A stretch of 64,000 nucleotides of DNA from Anopheles merus (Eukaryota > Arthropoda > Insecta > Diptera > Culicidae): assembly GCF_017562075.2 (NCBI RefSeq), contig NC_054085.1, positions 15,479,818 to 15,543,817 on the forward strand. The letters run 5' to 3'. The position numbers and the translations under genes were made by a program. Shown here piece by piece: positions 36,801-51,000 of the stretch; the stretch's first letter is position 1, and every line of letters starts with the position of its first letter. Under the pieces are notes generated by a model that saw only the letters and a list, made by a program, of their open reading frames with translations, was not told where the DNA came from and searched no databases.

Positions 36801-39800
36801 TCTTAACTGTTACGCTTGGTAGGCACGTGTGTGCCGTCAGCCCGCCAGCTCACTAACGGTCAGGAGAGCTTTCCGCACAAGTACCGGTGGATATGGCGCC
36901 TCACGCGCGGCAGCTGAGATGACGGAGAAGGGTCCAAAAGTCACAAACAAGCCTCTTGCTACCCTCCATTAGGTGACTTCTGAAGTGGTTGATAACAAGC
37001 ATCGCTTAATTAAAGCTTCCTAATTGTAAGCTCACTAGTCGTACCGGTACAACGTAATCTGTCGCGGTTTCTATCAAGATTCGGGAGAATTAAGCGGGGA
37101 GAGTTCAGTTGTTTTTTCGTGAGGAGGCTTTTCGCACTTACCCAATGTCACTGAACTTACCGGCAATAGAAGTAAGACATTACCGCTATAAATACTGGCT
37201 GGCGATAAGCAGGCAAGCGAGCTAGACACAACGTTAGATCCAACGGAAGCGAAATAGCAGCACAGGGGTAAATCTTGCGTGTAAAAGCGCACAAGATTTT
37301 AATCAAGTTAGCGCAGCCGAACGGGCCCGCCTAGAGCTGCTAGAACCACGTTACCGTGCAGTTCCGTTATGCCCGTGTTCGTTAGTACACCACAACCAGC
37401 GTGGTCGGGGAAGTTAGCAGCTCATCTGCCTAATTGCCACAGCACCAGGGGCATGGCTGGAACCGACATGGAAGTTCTTGCGCTTATGGCATGGCTCAAC
37501 CGGTGATCCATGCCAGGCTAGCATACAGCAAACCCGCCATATCTGCTTACATCGTGCTCTCTGTGTGGAAAGTACAGTTTCGGAATAAGTACCTCGCGAA
37601 GCAGGTAGAATCGCAATCATTTGCATGATTTCTTCTGACATGCCGCTAGAACACTCTGCGCTTTCCCACAAATCTAGCTGAAGATATCTAATGATACCAC
37701 AACGGTGGCGGCGCCCGCAGAAAGCTTTTCGGCTACCAGCGGCGTGCCTACTGTTGATTTATTTTATTTTCTCGCGTTCCCGCATGATGATCTACAGTGG
37801 AACAGGCTCCTATTCTTCGTCTTCATGCCCTTTTTGATTCGATTAATGATCATGGCCGTTGCTTCTACACGAGCCGCGGAAGGTCCAATGTGCATCATTA
37901 GCTACGAGCCGAACGTGTTTAATTCGGTATAAAAATAATGTTTACACTCCCTGGAAAACGCAATTTAAGTGCGTGGTAAAGCAGCGGAGAAATCTTTTGA
38001 TCGATCAACATTGGCTTTCGCATGGCGAGTTCAGCTTGCAGGTTGTTGCCCTGCCATTACTACAGTAAGAACTGTTTTTTGCATTTATGTCAGACCCAAA
38101 CCACTTATCTCCAAAAATACACTTACCTTTAAAATTGTTACTCCGTTACACGTCGTTGACGTACTAGACGCCAAAAACACTGTTTACGCTGTCACCTTTT
38201 GACACTCTTCAACGACTCCTCCTCCCACTGCTGTCAGCTGCCCGGCCGTAGATTGCTCCCCCGTACAAGGTCACTCCGATGTCAGTTCTCGCTGCTGCAC
38301 TCCAGCGACCCATGCTACCAGGGCTCGGCGACAGCACACGGACGTGCTAGAAAACAAAACAAACGAACAAACGCAACATAAGCTAAATGACAGCTACTAG
38401 CAGTAGTGGCACAGAAGAGTGTGACTCAGCCACCGGAACAGCGGCTGCACAGTGTAGCCCCGGTAATGTGGGCTTGTAATGAGCCAATTTGACACAAAAT
38501 GAAACAAACATCGCGGCACTGGAATCAATGTCAACGCTTTCTCAGCGCGCTGCATCGGTAGCATTCGGTCAGCGACCCAGCCCGAATGACGGTCACGGTA
38601 AGCTCGGAAGAGATGAAATGCATCGCCATAGCCCCTTAACGACTGTGAGATTTGAGAGGGAAATTATCGGAAAAACCGTGGCAAACTCGTGTTCGCAGTC
38701 AACAACAACAACGCACGGGCACTGTCCAAAAAGTGGACCCCCGCTTCATTCGTAACGACCCTTACACAGAAAACCTATTTTCTCCGTTTTCTGTGGAGAC
38801 AACCGAAAAAGGTAAGCTGCCCGCTGTCTGCTGTGCGCTGGGAAACGCTGCCATTGAGTACCCGGGCACAATGAATAAAATATCTTACACTTTTGTACGC
38901 CGAATTTGACTCACTTTTTCCCTGCATCAATGTCACGGCCGATGATGACGGTGGTGGGTTTTGGTCGGTTTTGGGCTGTCCGATTGGCCTTGGCTTTCCG
39001 ATTGGCGGTTCGCAAGCTTTCCTTCACTTTTGGGCCTAATTTTACCCCGATTTCGTCACCGTTCCGGAAGTGCCACGCCCAGGCGCTAATGTGAATTCTG
39101 GTTTGTTTTTGTTTTCTATCCATCAATTCCTCGTCCCGTGCAGCAAGTAACTACGTCTGTCATTTACAGCCAGTTTTTGGGCAATCAGTGTTTGGGTTTG
39201 CGAGTTAGTTTTGATGAGGGAAAAATTGAGCCGTTTCAGTTCCATGAGAAACTAGAGCACATCCCGGTATGGGATATTATGTTTCATTGTGGTAGACATT
39301 TATTTCTAAATTAGAAACACGTCAATACTATGACGGAGGAGATCTTGAATGACTCTTTCAAACTGGAGCTTGTAGCAGAACATTAAAAAAGCTGTTAATA
39401 GCTACATTTGGACAATTTCCGTGACATCAACCTTCGCTTCCCATCCATTGCTGCACAAAACGCAACAGCAATTCCCAATTTCATTCGTTCCCATCCTGCT
39501 CCAACGTCCAACAATAATAATTGCCAGACCCTGGCTTCAAACGCGGCTCCAAGCAACGGAAACGATCGCACAACGTGACCCTTCATCTTCCAATCATTAT
39601 TTACCGTCTTAAATGTTCACTAATCTCCACCCACCCAGTTGGAGCACCTAAACAATGGTTAGAGCCTGCAATTGCAGAGGAACTAAAGATCAGAGGCGGC
39701 TCAATCGCTCTTTCCCCGAAAGCATCAATCATTGTCCGGCAGACGTCCGAAAATGATACCAACGGCCGGTTTACGCGCTACTCGGATGTCCGGAAGAATT

Positions 39801-42800
39801 GACTGAATTGATGGGGTACGTTTTGGACGGAACCTCACGGCCACGGTGACATTGATAGCTTGCAGAACCCCCGGGGCGGCAAGAACAAATTCCTCCCCGG
39901 CGTGGCACGCATCACACTTGATTGATCGATTGATAGGCACTGGGGGATGCATGACAGTCGAATTGACAGTTTTGTGCTTTTTTGGAGGTGTTTGTTGTTG
40001 TGGACATGGTACCTTCGACAAGTTTGCTGGGGAATTGCATTCACTGGATGTATTACATTCGTGTTCTCTTATTCAATGAACTCCAGTTGCTGATAGAAGA
40101 GGTCCCAAAAACGTCAATTACCTATAAACTCCAATTTTCCCAAAAAAGACAATCTGCCTATCATGTCATCAATTAATTATTTTCATTAAGGCCTTCACAA
40201 TATGACAAGATACTTAATGTGCATCGTATTAAACCAGCGGGTATATTCTCCCAGTAAAATGAAAACCCAGGCTTTCACTGTGGCAAATTTCACTGCCATT
40301 TTCTCATGCAACCAAATATTGATCAGCTTCTCGCTGCCACCATAGTACGTCCTCCTTGTGAAACGGAAAATCACAAAAATCCCATCCATCCACGCAGCTG
40401 CAGATCTTCTCTGCACCGGTCAAAAAAATACCCCACCGGGCTGTATTGATTATTATTCTTCCTTTTGCAAATCTCAATTAAGCTTTCCACCGGCACAACC
40501 GGCATCCGATACTCTTCTACTACTAGGCCAACTTTGGCCGCGGTCTCACGGGCCTCGACGGTAGGAAAACAAAAGTAATCCTTCCTATTTCGCACTCCAC
40601 CCCTCTTTAATTCCCCTTTCCGGTGGGGCACTGGAGAAGGCCACAGTGAAATCGACAATCGGGGAGGTGAAAAAAAAATACAACCCGAGCCCCGATTTGA
40701 CTGCGCTTTCGCCCGAACCGAGGGACGGCCCGACCCGTCCGTCCACGCGCCAATGATTTACATAAATGAATTATGCAAATTTGTAAATTTGCAACCCACA
40801 TCTCGCGTGGGTGCGCCGGAGGGGATGGATGGATGTGCGTGGACTCACGCCGGTGGAGCTCAATCCGTTGCACCTGCCGACGTGGCGAAGGCGGTGGGGA
40901 TGCATTCCGTGGTTCATCATTGCAAATTATTTCGTGCAAAAATTGACCGAATACACGAAATGAATGATAGCTTGCTCACTGACTTACTTCGCTAAGTTTT
41001 GCGCGTGAGAAACGAACGGGGATTGTTGTGATTTATTAGGGCAACAGAGGGAGCTCCACATACATGTAGCCCAGTTTTGGATGGCTAATAAATCTAGCTT
41101 TGTTTTGTGATAGCGTTAAACGCTACCGTTCAGCATACCGAGCACCGAGCTTATGCAATCTAGCCAACGCGCAAAAGCGTTGCAATTTTATCTAGCTGTT
41201 TCATCTGCGCTTAATTTTAAACCTACAATTTCCGTTTGCCCGGGGCAAAGATAAAACCTTTAACCATCACTTGACCAATAAATTTAATCATTATTAATCT
41301 TAGTCTTTTGCGGTAACTTCATCGCATATTGATCATAGCTGTGGCAGCTACCACAAACCCCCGCCGAAAAATTTTGGGCACATAAAACGCGGTACAATAA
41401 ATATAACGTGCCATGAAATCACCATTTCCCTCCTTCCCGCCTTTTTACAGCTCATCCGTAAGCGCGTATTTCAATAAACACATAAATTTCGGAAGCCCTG
41501 GCGCAAGTGCATCCGACACATCCACTACCCCGTGCCTTCGCTGCTGCGTACGCTTCCGTTAAGCTTCGAAAATGCGACGAAATTTACTGCACTGCAGAAA
41601 ACCCTATTTCCCAATTTCCGATTGGGTGGGCGACCAGACACGATGGGCGGAAATTCTTCACACTCGCTAGATGAACACATCGGGAAGGGAAGAAGCGCGA
41701 GGAGCGAACATACGCGGGCGAGAATGGAAACTTTATCCGCTTCCCCCAGTGCTGAAGCTGAAGCGTTTGTTGCAAAATTGCAATTTAAACCGAAAGTCAT
41801 CCAATCGATCGCCGCGCCGGTTGAGTTGTCAAGCCCGTGGGCACTTGATTCTCTCCAGGCGCCGCTATTGCATGGGATGGCCGAGGGGGAAATGTTTTCC
41901 AAGTGAAATGGTATGCAAAATCAATCAACCCACCCACCGCCCGTCACCTCCCAGCAGCAGGTACCGGCGGTGTAGAGCGGGGAAAACTTTCCATCTCACC
42001 GAATCCAGGAACTTCCATCGCGGACGGACAGAGCTGATGAGTGCTCTCTCCCTCTCTTTCTAACTCTTGATCCACGAGCATGTGTCGCGACGCATTCAAT
42101 TGTGACGATGTACGTATGCACCGCATATGCAGGCCGGGGACACACCTTTCCGGTGCCGTACTTCCTCAAACATCGAGCCACATTGCGCCCGTGCATCCTT
42201 CCATAACTAATCGTCGCGAGTGTGATTCGAAATGAAATCATTTCCTCGCGGCTTTTGGTGTTGGAGCAGCACTCCGTTACGTCCCAAGAGCCCAACCGAA
42301 CCGAGCCAAGATCGCAAACCGCGCATTTGCTGGGGTTCTCAAGTCGACCCCCGCCGGCGATCGAATTAGAGCGGCGCCCCAAACAGATTGAATTTTGGTT
42401 TGGCACGGCACAAAATGTGCGCCACCAAACGTCATTAATCCACAATCAAATGGCGGAGATGATCGTGACAGCACCACACACGCCACAGCCAATAGATTGG
42501 GATCGTTTGTCGAATCTGATTGTCTTATTTAAATTCACCGATGAGCTTTCTTCTCCTGATGAGGTTCGCTCGGGTTGTGGCTTCGTGAAAGTGACACTTA
42601 GCTCCGGCTGCTCCGCGATCAGACCACCGTGAGCCACTGCGATCTTCCGCCAGCCGAGGGGAAGTGAATAAATTAAAAAAACAAGAAAAACATCTCCCAA
42701 AGCCGTGCGCGACATCGTCACGGGGGTAAAACCGTGGGCAGCAAATGAGGCGCGCACGTTCATCTTCGGCTACTTTCTACCACATCAAACGGCAAACTCT

Positions 42801-43726
42801 GGGCAACGGTTGTTGGGAATCCGATAACGAAATTGCACAACATCCTATGGTTGAGGAGCAAAAGCTGTTTAAAATACTTTTTTCCTTCTCCCTAGCGTTC
42901 CTGTTCAGTTCCTGTTGGCGGTAAAATGTCCGTTAAGGCTAGCGATGATCGGCTCAAGGTTTGCCGTCAAGGTCGACTGATTTCGTTAGCGGCTCATCCC
43001 GTTGTAGCTTAGTTGCTACTGATGTATTTTTCAAAATGGTTAATTGGATTATTCCAACGGGACCAATCAATGATTTCAATTAGCTCGGTGGTACTTTGAG
43101 CGCTAATTAATTATCTCCAGAATTACTGTGCTGAAGGTCAATCAGAAACGCGCGAAGAACAGATATCTCTAAATGATCTGAAGGAGGAACCAACGGTCTA
43201 ATCGATTGACAAGCTGCATTCTATGTAATTAGATCTTTATTCTGTTGAAATTAAGCTGTCTTACAAAATAAAGCACAAAACATTCCAGTTTTGTTGATAA
43301 TGTTTTGAACCAGATTTAGGAGCACAATATACATATGCCTTCGAATACATTGAAGTTGTTAAGGAATGAATTTATGTCTTCAACCAAAAACGGAACTAAG
43401 AGTTTGCTTTTATCTACCACCACACGTACCAAATAAAAAAAAGATTCGATTGTTACTTTCATGCAGTGACGCACCTCTGCATGAATATTTATTCCCTCCG
43501 AAAAAAAACCTTTCCAATTCACACCAACTCCAACACTCTCACCGAGCGTTTTTCATGAATATATGAAATCCACATTCCCTACCAAAATGAACGCTTTGAA
43601 CTTTGGCTGGTGATTGAAAAACGTATCGCCATACTTGGCTACGATTTGTTATCATTCATCTAAACGACACTAATGGTGGAGAGAAATGACGTTCGATGGT
43701 TTTAAGCTTTTGGGACGCTTTCTTAC
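27841..43726. other. Gene-poor stretch, no supported gene
   Basis: Open frames up to 226 codons exist (for example 29040-29720 plus, 34335-34850 plus) but lack domains, paired splice sites or biased codon use. Several TAATTA-type AT motifs (33.76, 33.88 kb) and a CT-rich tract at 30600-30702 are present. It could be intergenic or intronic. Confidence 0.6.
30395..30500 (-). repeat. tRNA-like (SINE-type) fragment
   Basis: Minus strand has A-box-like TAGCTCAGCCGCGAGC (30466-30481) and, about 30 bases later, B-box-like CAGTTCAAGCC (30429-30439). It does not fold into a proper tRNA with matching acceptor arms, so a tRNA-derived SINE remnant is more likely than a tRNA gene. Confidence 0.45.
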
Positions 43727-43845
43727 CAACAACCCACAGACGATACTCATAAATGTGTGAAAATGGCTTCCCATTAGCCAGAGCATCACATACATTCCAT
43801 AACATTTTTCGCCGCGCAATGGATTTTACCCGTTTGAAGATTTTT
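43727..43845 (-). other. Exon-like segment with acceptor and donor, unknown protein
   Basis: TTGTACAG acceptor and TTG/GTAAGA donor bound a frame open throughout (about 39 residues, IFKRVKSIARRKML...). No matching exon on either side was found and I do not recognise the peptide. May be chance. Confidence 0.2.
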
Positions 43846-45728
43846 CTGTACAATGAATTTCTTCCATTTTTTTTCTCTCTAATCCAATAACTCCACCAGA
43901 GCAACGGTCAGCACAGTGGCACACAGAGCGGGAGAGACCTAGTTTACTTTGCTCCAGGTCGCACAGCACGCATCATGCAACCGAAGCCAACAACAAAAAA
44001 ACGGAACACACTAGCCACGATTTAGGTGCACCTGATTTGAAGAGGGCGAACGCTAGGGAACAAAGTCACAAACAACTTTCACGCAACCGGTACGAGCATC
44101 CACTCCTCCGGCAGAGATTCGTGGTGCATGAGCAGCGTCGGGTCCGCGGACGGTCTAGTTACCCAACCGGCACGACTCCAGGAAATTCGGAAAACATCGC
44201 ACATGTCCGCAAGGGTTTTAAGAGGGTTTTTTTCGCAATCGGTCGACATACTTGCGCCAAAAGTGCCAGTTGAATTTCTCGTGTGCCAAAGCTGATATAA
44301 TCGGTGGCAAACAAAAAAAAAACACCCCACAGTGGTAAAAACAGACAAACGTTTCGTAATGACCCGTTTCAGGCATGGGTTTGCACGAGAGCTTAACCTA
44401 GTTATTTTTGTGAGGTTGCTTTAATTATTAATTGCTTTGCTATTTTAATTGCAGAATAAATAAACCAGCAGTTGAGACTCGCGTGGAAATAAACACTTAG
44501 ATGCATCTATTCCTAAGCAACCTAAGTCAACGTCTCCATCGCTCAAGGACCCGTGCAGGAAGGTAAATAATCCATCATGTATCACACACTATGTAGCACA
44601 TTGCAAAGAACGGTGTCATACGAGTGCAACATTTCATTCCCCTTATGTATGCAAATGTTTGACGATGCTCAAAGTGTTCACACTACCGGAAGCACTGCGC
44701 CTAGAACGCGACCTCCCCAGCCCCATGTGTAACAGTGTTAAGCTATTTGCATGTCAAATATTGCTCTCGCGAGACGACCGGATCCACTTTAACACGCCCG
44801 ATTTGATCGATTGCAACGTATGGTGTGTCGCCATGCAAACGAGCTACATCGCATAGTTTGTGTTTGCCGTTTCACTAGAGCGAAATTCGACCATGTAATC
44901 CACTCTCCGAATTCCGAAAGCCTTATCGACTCCCATATCATTTGCACACCGTTTGCCGACAGAAAACTTCATCGAATGCAACTGGTACCACCAGCCCGTT
45001 GGTAAATGGGCAGACAAACATCTTCAATTCATACCCACCCCAACGTCATACATATGCACATAACTTGACTGTGCTGCCATATTCCCAAAATCCCAAAGGA
45101 CACAACCATCTCCACTGGCGCCAGCCGTTAAAGGCAGCCGAATATCTTTTCGTAGAAGAATGTTGATGATGCAGCAGCTTTTGAATGTAATATTCCAACC
45201 CCTTTTTTATCAGACAATGTGTGCGCAAAGAAATGAAACTTTAAACTGAATCCTTGAACTAGTGTCTGCATGCAAACACACTGTGCTCCCGTACGCTAAA
45301 CGAGCTCAAACGAGTGAAAGCAAAATCTTTGATTCTTTTTATTGACTCAAGAAGTCACACTAGACACTAGATCTGCCCAGTCTAATGTGCTGATGTGCTG
45401 AATGGTTTCGCCGTAATGGGATAGTGAAATATTCAAGCTGTCGTTCGTTGCAGACATAGGACGCTTCGAGGAACTAAAATTCAGACCGATGGTGTCATCA
45501 TGTGGAAAGTAAGACTTTTTTTTTGGCTTTTGATGCTAACACTTCATAAATATTCGCATCTGGAAGGGAACACAATGTGACAAAACCCTTTGCGAATTAT
45601 TTTATCGACTTTGCAGTTGATGACTTTGATTGTTAGATCTTCCTACTGGAGTGTAAGAAACGCTTAGACGAAGATGAGAGCTTTGGTCCAGGAACAAGCT
45701 TCCGGAAGCGTAATGTACAAAACATAGA
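43846..45728. other. No supported feature
   Basis: Short overlapping open frames on the minus strand near 44.1-44.3 kb are equally plausible in all three frames, so none is called. A TAATTATTAATTG motif lies at 44.42 kb. Confidence 0.5.
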
Positions 45729-46007
45729 CTACCAATATTGATTGCACTTCGTATCAAAATGTAGTCGGAGGTCTATTAAAACTGCAAACATCCTTTTCAC
45801 GTCGGTAAAACCCACATGTTCGAAATGAAAAATCACTACCCCCGCATGAGTAAATTCCATATCACTCCATTTCGGAACAATAGCGTCCTCCCGCGTATTG
45901 GAGTTTTTTTCTTCTGCAATTTCCTTTACAAAACATGACCACGGCATACACATTCGATGCAGTAACACATGTTTCGGATCCGCTTTCATAAATTTCAGTT
46001 TCCGCAC
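45729..46007 (-). other. Open frame with protein-like composition, unknown
   Basis: 92 codons from GTG/ATG to TAG; the frame stays open about 90 bases further upstream. Rich in mixed charged and aromatic residues (WSDMEFTHAGVVIFHFEHVG). No family recognised. It lies downstream of the interrupted frame at 46.8-47.5 kb on the same strand. Confidence 0.2.
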
Positions 46008-46809
46008 AATAGAAGGCCTAGGTGGAAGCTCAGGCTTCCCACTCAGGCTGCCGATGAGATGTTGAGTTAGGGATATTTTATTTACAATTCGTTAGTTTTT
46101 GTCCCGTCCTCCACCACCACGGTTTTAGTACACCGGACGCAAACATGCGTCCGGTGTGTAATCAACCGCGGACGGAGCGAACTCTCCATCGCACGGCTAC
46201 CGTTTGGGGAAAAGACAGCGCGGAACACATTTGCCGAAACTTCAAATTACTGGTGGATCGGTATAAAAAAAGAAGGTAAACCAACGCAAGTACGCAACAA
46301 TGTCCGCGTGTAGCTTGGTTCAGACTTTCCGGATTGCAGATGCGCCGCCATTGGGCGATGGCGAACAGCAGCATATGCGTACGTGTGTACATACATTTCC
46401 GCTGCATTTTCATTTGCGTATGGACAACAACAAAAAAACACGAGATAGGAAACACGAAAAAGGCTTGTCATCCTGATTGAGCTGGAAATAAGAAATCGCA
46501 AAAAATGGGTGGAAAACCGTATCCACCACATAGACACACAGGACACTTCAACCATTGGAGCGTTCCAGTCGATTAGGCCGAGGGCAATTTTCAGGGTTCA
46601 CAGGCTGCGTTTCCGTTACTCGTTTCCGGCAGTGTCCGTGACAAGCGTAGGTGTCCCTACCACGCGCAATATCGATCGACGGTGAATCCAAATGCTCTAA
46701 GCACTCCTGTTCATCAGTTGAGTGCTGTCGATGCTTTGCAATATTGCTCGCTCGAAAGTGCGGGGCACGAATGTGCATTTCATTTTCGATATTAATTTTT
46801 ATTTCTGTT

Positions 46810-47458
46810 TATTCAGCATAACCATTATCGGATTGGAAGTTTACCAAAATAACATGCCGATACATGTGTTCTTCATAATCCTTTTCCAATATGCGATAGA
46901 TTCTACGCAAATAGAACGTTTGGGCAAACAGTCTGATATGCAACATGCAAACGGGGTTTTTTAGCTGGGCTTTTCCATCGAACATTATTTCTAGGAAATC
47001 CTCGACATGCTCCAACGCCAACCTTCTCTCAGCGCTAGGTATGTGGAACATTGGAAACATAAAATAATGCAACCACAGACACCCTACCCGACTGCCTCGT
47101 GACTGCATAAGCGATCAGGGAGAGAGGATTCAGTCGTCATTGTTTATATAATCGATCGGCTTTGCTTTGACCAGACCCGTGTAGCTTCCCCCAAATCCCA
47201 AGTCTTCGAAATCGGGAGTTCCATCGAACTGCCTTCGGGCTGACCATAACGGTGGATTCAGCGGTATTTGCTGCATTTAGCTCCTGGATTTTATGCCGCT
47301 CCAAATGTGTTTGGGCAGCCGTACATCAACAATCGGGTTGTGATATATTGCTTTCCTCCACAGCCTAAGCTGACACAACATCATGACTATGTGTAATGGC
47401 ATAACAAACCTCACGAGCTGCATACAATACAGATGCACAGCGTCAGGGACCGTGTTTG
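46810..47458 (-). pseudogene. One reading frame over 640 bases broken by three stops; decayed gene or chain of small ORFs
   Basis: A single minus-strand frame reads: a hydrophobic/basic segment (VMPLHIVMMLCQLRLW..., ending KSRS), stop; a 48-codon ORF starting at an overlapping TAAATG (MQQIPLNPPLWSARRQF... to YINNDD), stop; a short gap with a further stop; a 99-codon ORF (…LEHVEDFLEIMFDGK… to GYAE) whose TAA lies inside AATAAA. Protein-like composition is kept across the stops. A candidate acceptor (GTATTGTATGCAG) precedes the first part. I do not recognise the family. Confidence 0.3.
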
Positions 47459-47753
47459 TTTACTTTAGAACAGTTTCTATGAAAAGTCTCGATGTTTCCT
47501 TCAACAGACATGCTTTTCGCCTTTACAAGTTTGTGTTAAAATCATATCTTTACGTTCTCTTATCACAAGTTCCCACTCCCATTGCTTAGTTATCGTCAAC
47601 CCTTGCACCCGCATGGTCGGCGAAGCGGATCACAAGAGAAAAATTCAAATCAAACGTCCAAAAAAGAAACGGAAGTAACTAATTCCCCGCTTATTTGACT
47701 ACACAGCACTCCAATATTGGACCCTCCCCGACAAGAGGGCGAAAATAAAACTA

Positions 47754-48038
47754 TCAAAAGATTAAATTTGATCCCCCGGAGAACCCACCATCAGCCTCGA
47801 AACAGTCGGAATTGCTGAGATTCTGTTTCCCTTCTTCGCCTTTATTGGTTTGATCTCTTTCGTGCCCGTGCATTAAAATGCAGCCGGGAATTCGAATGCG
47901 GGCTTGCTTAAATTTATGCCACGATGCATCTCTTTGCCCACTTGGGTTCTCGGACTTCCAATCCATTCGTTTACTTTCGCCGTCATGATTGAGAATATCG
48001 TCGACAATCAAGCGAACACTCATCGGAACGCTCATCAT
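47754..48038 (-). other. 94-codon open frame, hydrophilic, unknown
   Basis: ATG at 48038 to TGA at 47754. Polar peptide (RLIVDDILNHDGESKRMDW...). No signal peptide, domain or splice partner seen. It lies just upstream of the interrupted frame on the same strand and could be part of the same decayed locus. Confidence 0.2.
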
Positions 48039-51000
48039 GTCGCATGCAAGAGAGTTGTCCGGACGACCAACACTTCCCTACAGACACGGAGAGCTGGATC
48101 GGAAGATGTCTCTATTTTTCCTTTCTGCTATTTCTTCGCTACCCACAGGCTCCTCAGTCATTCGACCCTATTCAAACACTAGATATCTTCATCGCAAGAC
48201 ACGCCACAGCTCAAGATACGATTACTCAGCTTGGGGTTTGCTTGCTACAACAACAGATTCCTCTCGGAATGCGATTGGAGCAGAAAAGGAAGAAAAAAAA
48301 ACAATCGTTAAAAAATGTATTGGTCATGCATCCACTGCACTGCTGCAGAACGGCACACAATTCCGTAACCGCTTATTGGTACGTGCTGGAAGCGCGGGGT
48401 TTCTACACGCCATAGCTCGACCGGTACTTTGAGCTGCATTCTTTGGACGTTGCAATGATCCGATGCATTTTTTTGTTGTGGCTCCGTGGACTGAAGTGTT
48501 ACAAATGTTCCTCCAAAAACTCCACACTCCAGGCGCGGGCCTAGTTAAGGAAGCCGTTCCGTGCGCCGTAACTGTAAGTGATCGGCGATGAGTTTGCTTG
48601 ATTGATTTGATACAATTGCACAACGAATCATGAGATCATCATCAGCCGGCACTCACAGCTGTGTACGCTCTGATAAATTCAATTTGCTACCGGTCTTTAA
48701 AACGTTCTTCGTAACATGCTTTCCCTCGCGTGGTAAAAAGATGGTGGAAGTTTCTGCAGTTGAGAATTATGTTCGTGCACGAACACCTGGCAAAAGAATG
48801 AGAATAGTGGTGGTGGTATTAGATTAAAGAGCTTTTTAAGACATTTAACCAATATTCCGGTTGGCAGGAAAAGTGTACCGAGCACACACTATGGACTCGC
48901 GGGAAAGTCTCTCATCCCGGTGGAAGGCATCATATTGTGCCATTGTGCCAGACTGCATTGACGCCGCTTTGTGCTCATATTCACTTCTTTAGACGGCTAT
49001 AGAAAAGCCCGGATTCTATCTCTTCCTAAAGGAATATCTCGTGCGTTTTTTTTTTTGCTGTGTGGCAGCATAAATCGATCGGAAAAAGATTCTACCCATC
49101 CTCAAAAGGCACGCGGTGGGATCGAGCGCTTATCGTACGCATACACATTGTACTACTTCATCCGGATATTAAATATTACCCACATAGAGAGAAAGAGAGA
49201 GAGAGAGAAATAGTATCACCGTACACCGTAAATGCAGGAGCGCCACGAAACTCCATTGTCACCGACTTCTTTCATGCCAAGTGGGGCCAGTAATGGCGAC
49301 GGGGGAGTTTGCACCATAAACCCCACACTCCAACCTATAAGCCGTCCATTTGCTTGATGGCTCGGTTGGTGTTCTCGCTTCTGCTTTTTTTTTTGTTAAT
49401 AGCACATCCGCTTTCAAAAGGGAGAGCGGGGAGCAGTTTAAAGGACCCACACAAGCCCGAAGAAGCGCACTCTCATGCCTGCCAGCAAAGGGACGGAAAT
49501 CCATTGTGCAAGTAACGAATAGAATAAACTTTGCATCGTTCAACTTAATCTGATCTGAACGGTATTATCCACGTGGGACGCCGCAAGGGTTTCGCATCTT
49601 ATTTTGCGCCGTCCCCGGTTCCCTCGTTTGGACCGGTTGCAGCGGGGAATAGGTACCAAAGCACTTTGGTACAGGGAGGAGAAAAAAAGAACGCTGGACG
49701 ATGTTTAACACACCCGGGTAACGGGTTAGAAGCCGTACGGAGCGGGATAATGGGGACGATAAATTTACATTTTTCAATTTTGTGCCCAAACGGTCATACC
49801 TCGAAGGTCGTTGGGAAGTTTTACTTTGCTTCATTGCGACGGAAGAGCGAGAAAAAAAAACCCGACTTTTGCGCCCAAAAATCAATTGAGTTTGCTCCTG
49901 ACCGAGAAACATATACCCACCGCGAAGGTTGAAGGGTTTTGAAGCTTCTTTTTTATGAAGTGACGCAAAATGAACGTAGAAATATTCAAATTTAATTTTT
50001 GCTTGATTGATGGTATCTTCGAAACCAGGTACGAGTTTATCATCGCATGTTCCGTAGCAAATCCATGGTATAGTGACTGACGCCTCGGTCTACCACAACA
50101 CAGGTCGTGTGTTCATGACGCAACTGGATCCCAAACGCAAAGCTTTATAATTTAATTTGAAGACATTAATTAAAGACAATTTTCTCATACTTGACGAAAA
50201 ACGATTCTACTTACCCATCAAACGCTGATGCAGCATAACAAAAGAAATAAAATATTGTTCACTCCACTCACCACACACAGTCTAAAGTATCGTTTGCCCT
50301 TAACAACCCAACCAAACAACACTTTCTTCCAATTTGCTTCACTCTCTCATACACGATTAGTGCGCAAACGAGAATCGTTGGCCCCCGTGCGTACGGTTGT
50401 ACCTTGCGCTATCCACCATCGGATAGCGATGCCACCGGAAGCTGCAGGATGATATTGGTACACGTGGCGGCACACACACACACACAACAACACCTCTAGG
50501 GGGAAGCAGCAGCAAGCACAAACACTGTTTGTTTATCGCGCGCACTACTGCACCACTTCAACCTGGTGTGACAAAACACCACACACACTTCTTCTTATTC
50601 TTATTCTTCTGAACCAGGTTCGTCCTTCAACGTGGGGACGAACGGTAGAATGAAAGGTCACGTCGTGCTCGCTTCGACTTCGAGGGCGTAAAAAGGGCAA
50701 GACCTAGACCTCGGCGTGTTACGCTTTAATTTTCGCTTTGGGTTTTCCTTTTTTGCCACTTTCGTCTTAACCCCGACGCGGTGCCGGCGTTTCGTCTCGG
50801 AAGGGAAAATCGACAACCTCCCTCCCCCCGTGCTTCACACACAAACGTTTTCGCACTCAGCGAGCGGCACCGTGCGCCACAAACAACCCGCGGAGGGCCG
50901 CGGTCTATACGACATGAAACGCTACTTATCGGCAGCCAAACGTACGCACACACTCGCTGCACACCGAAAATTTACCACCGCGAGAGGTGCTCGATTGGGC

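Noticed and set aside
41525..41906. Overlapping open frames of about 125 codons on both strands
   Set aside because: Neither strand shows a domain or splice sites; mutual shadowing of open frames is common at this GC content.
44079..44348. Minus frames after a TATATCAG acceptor
   Set aside because: All three frames look equally protein-like, so there is no basis to choose one.
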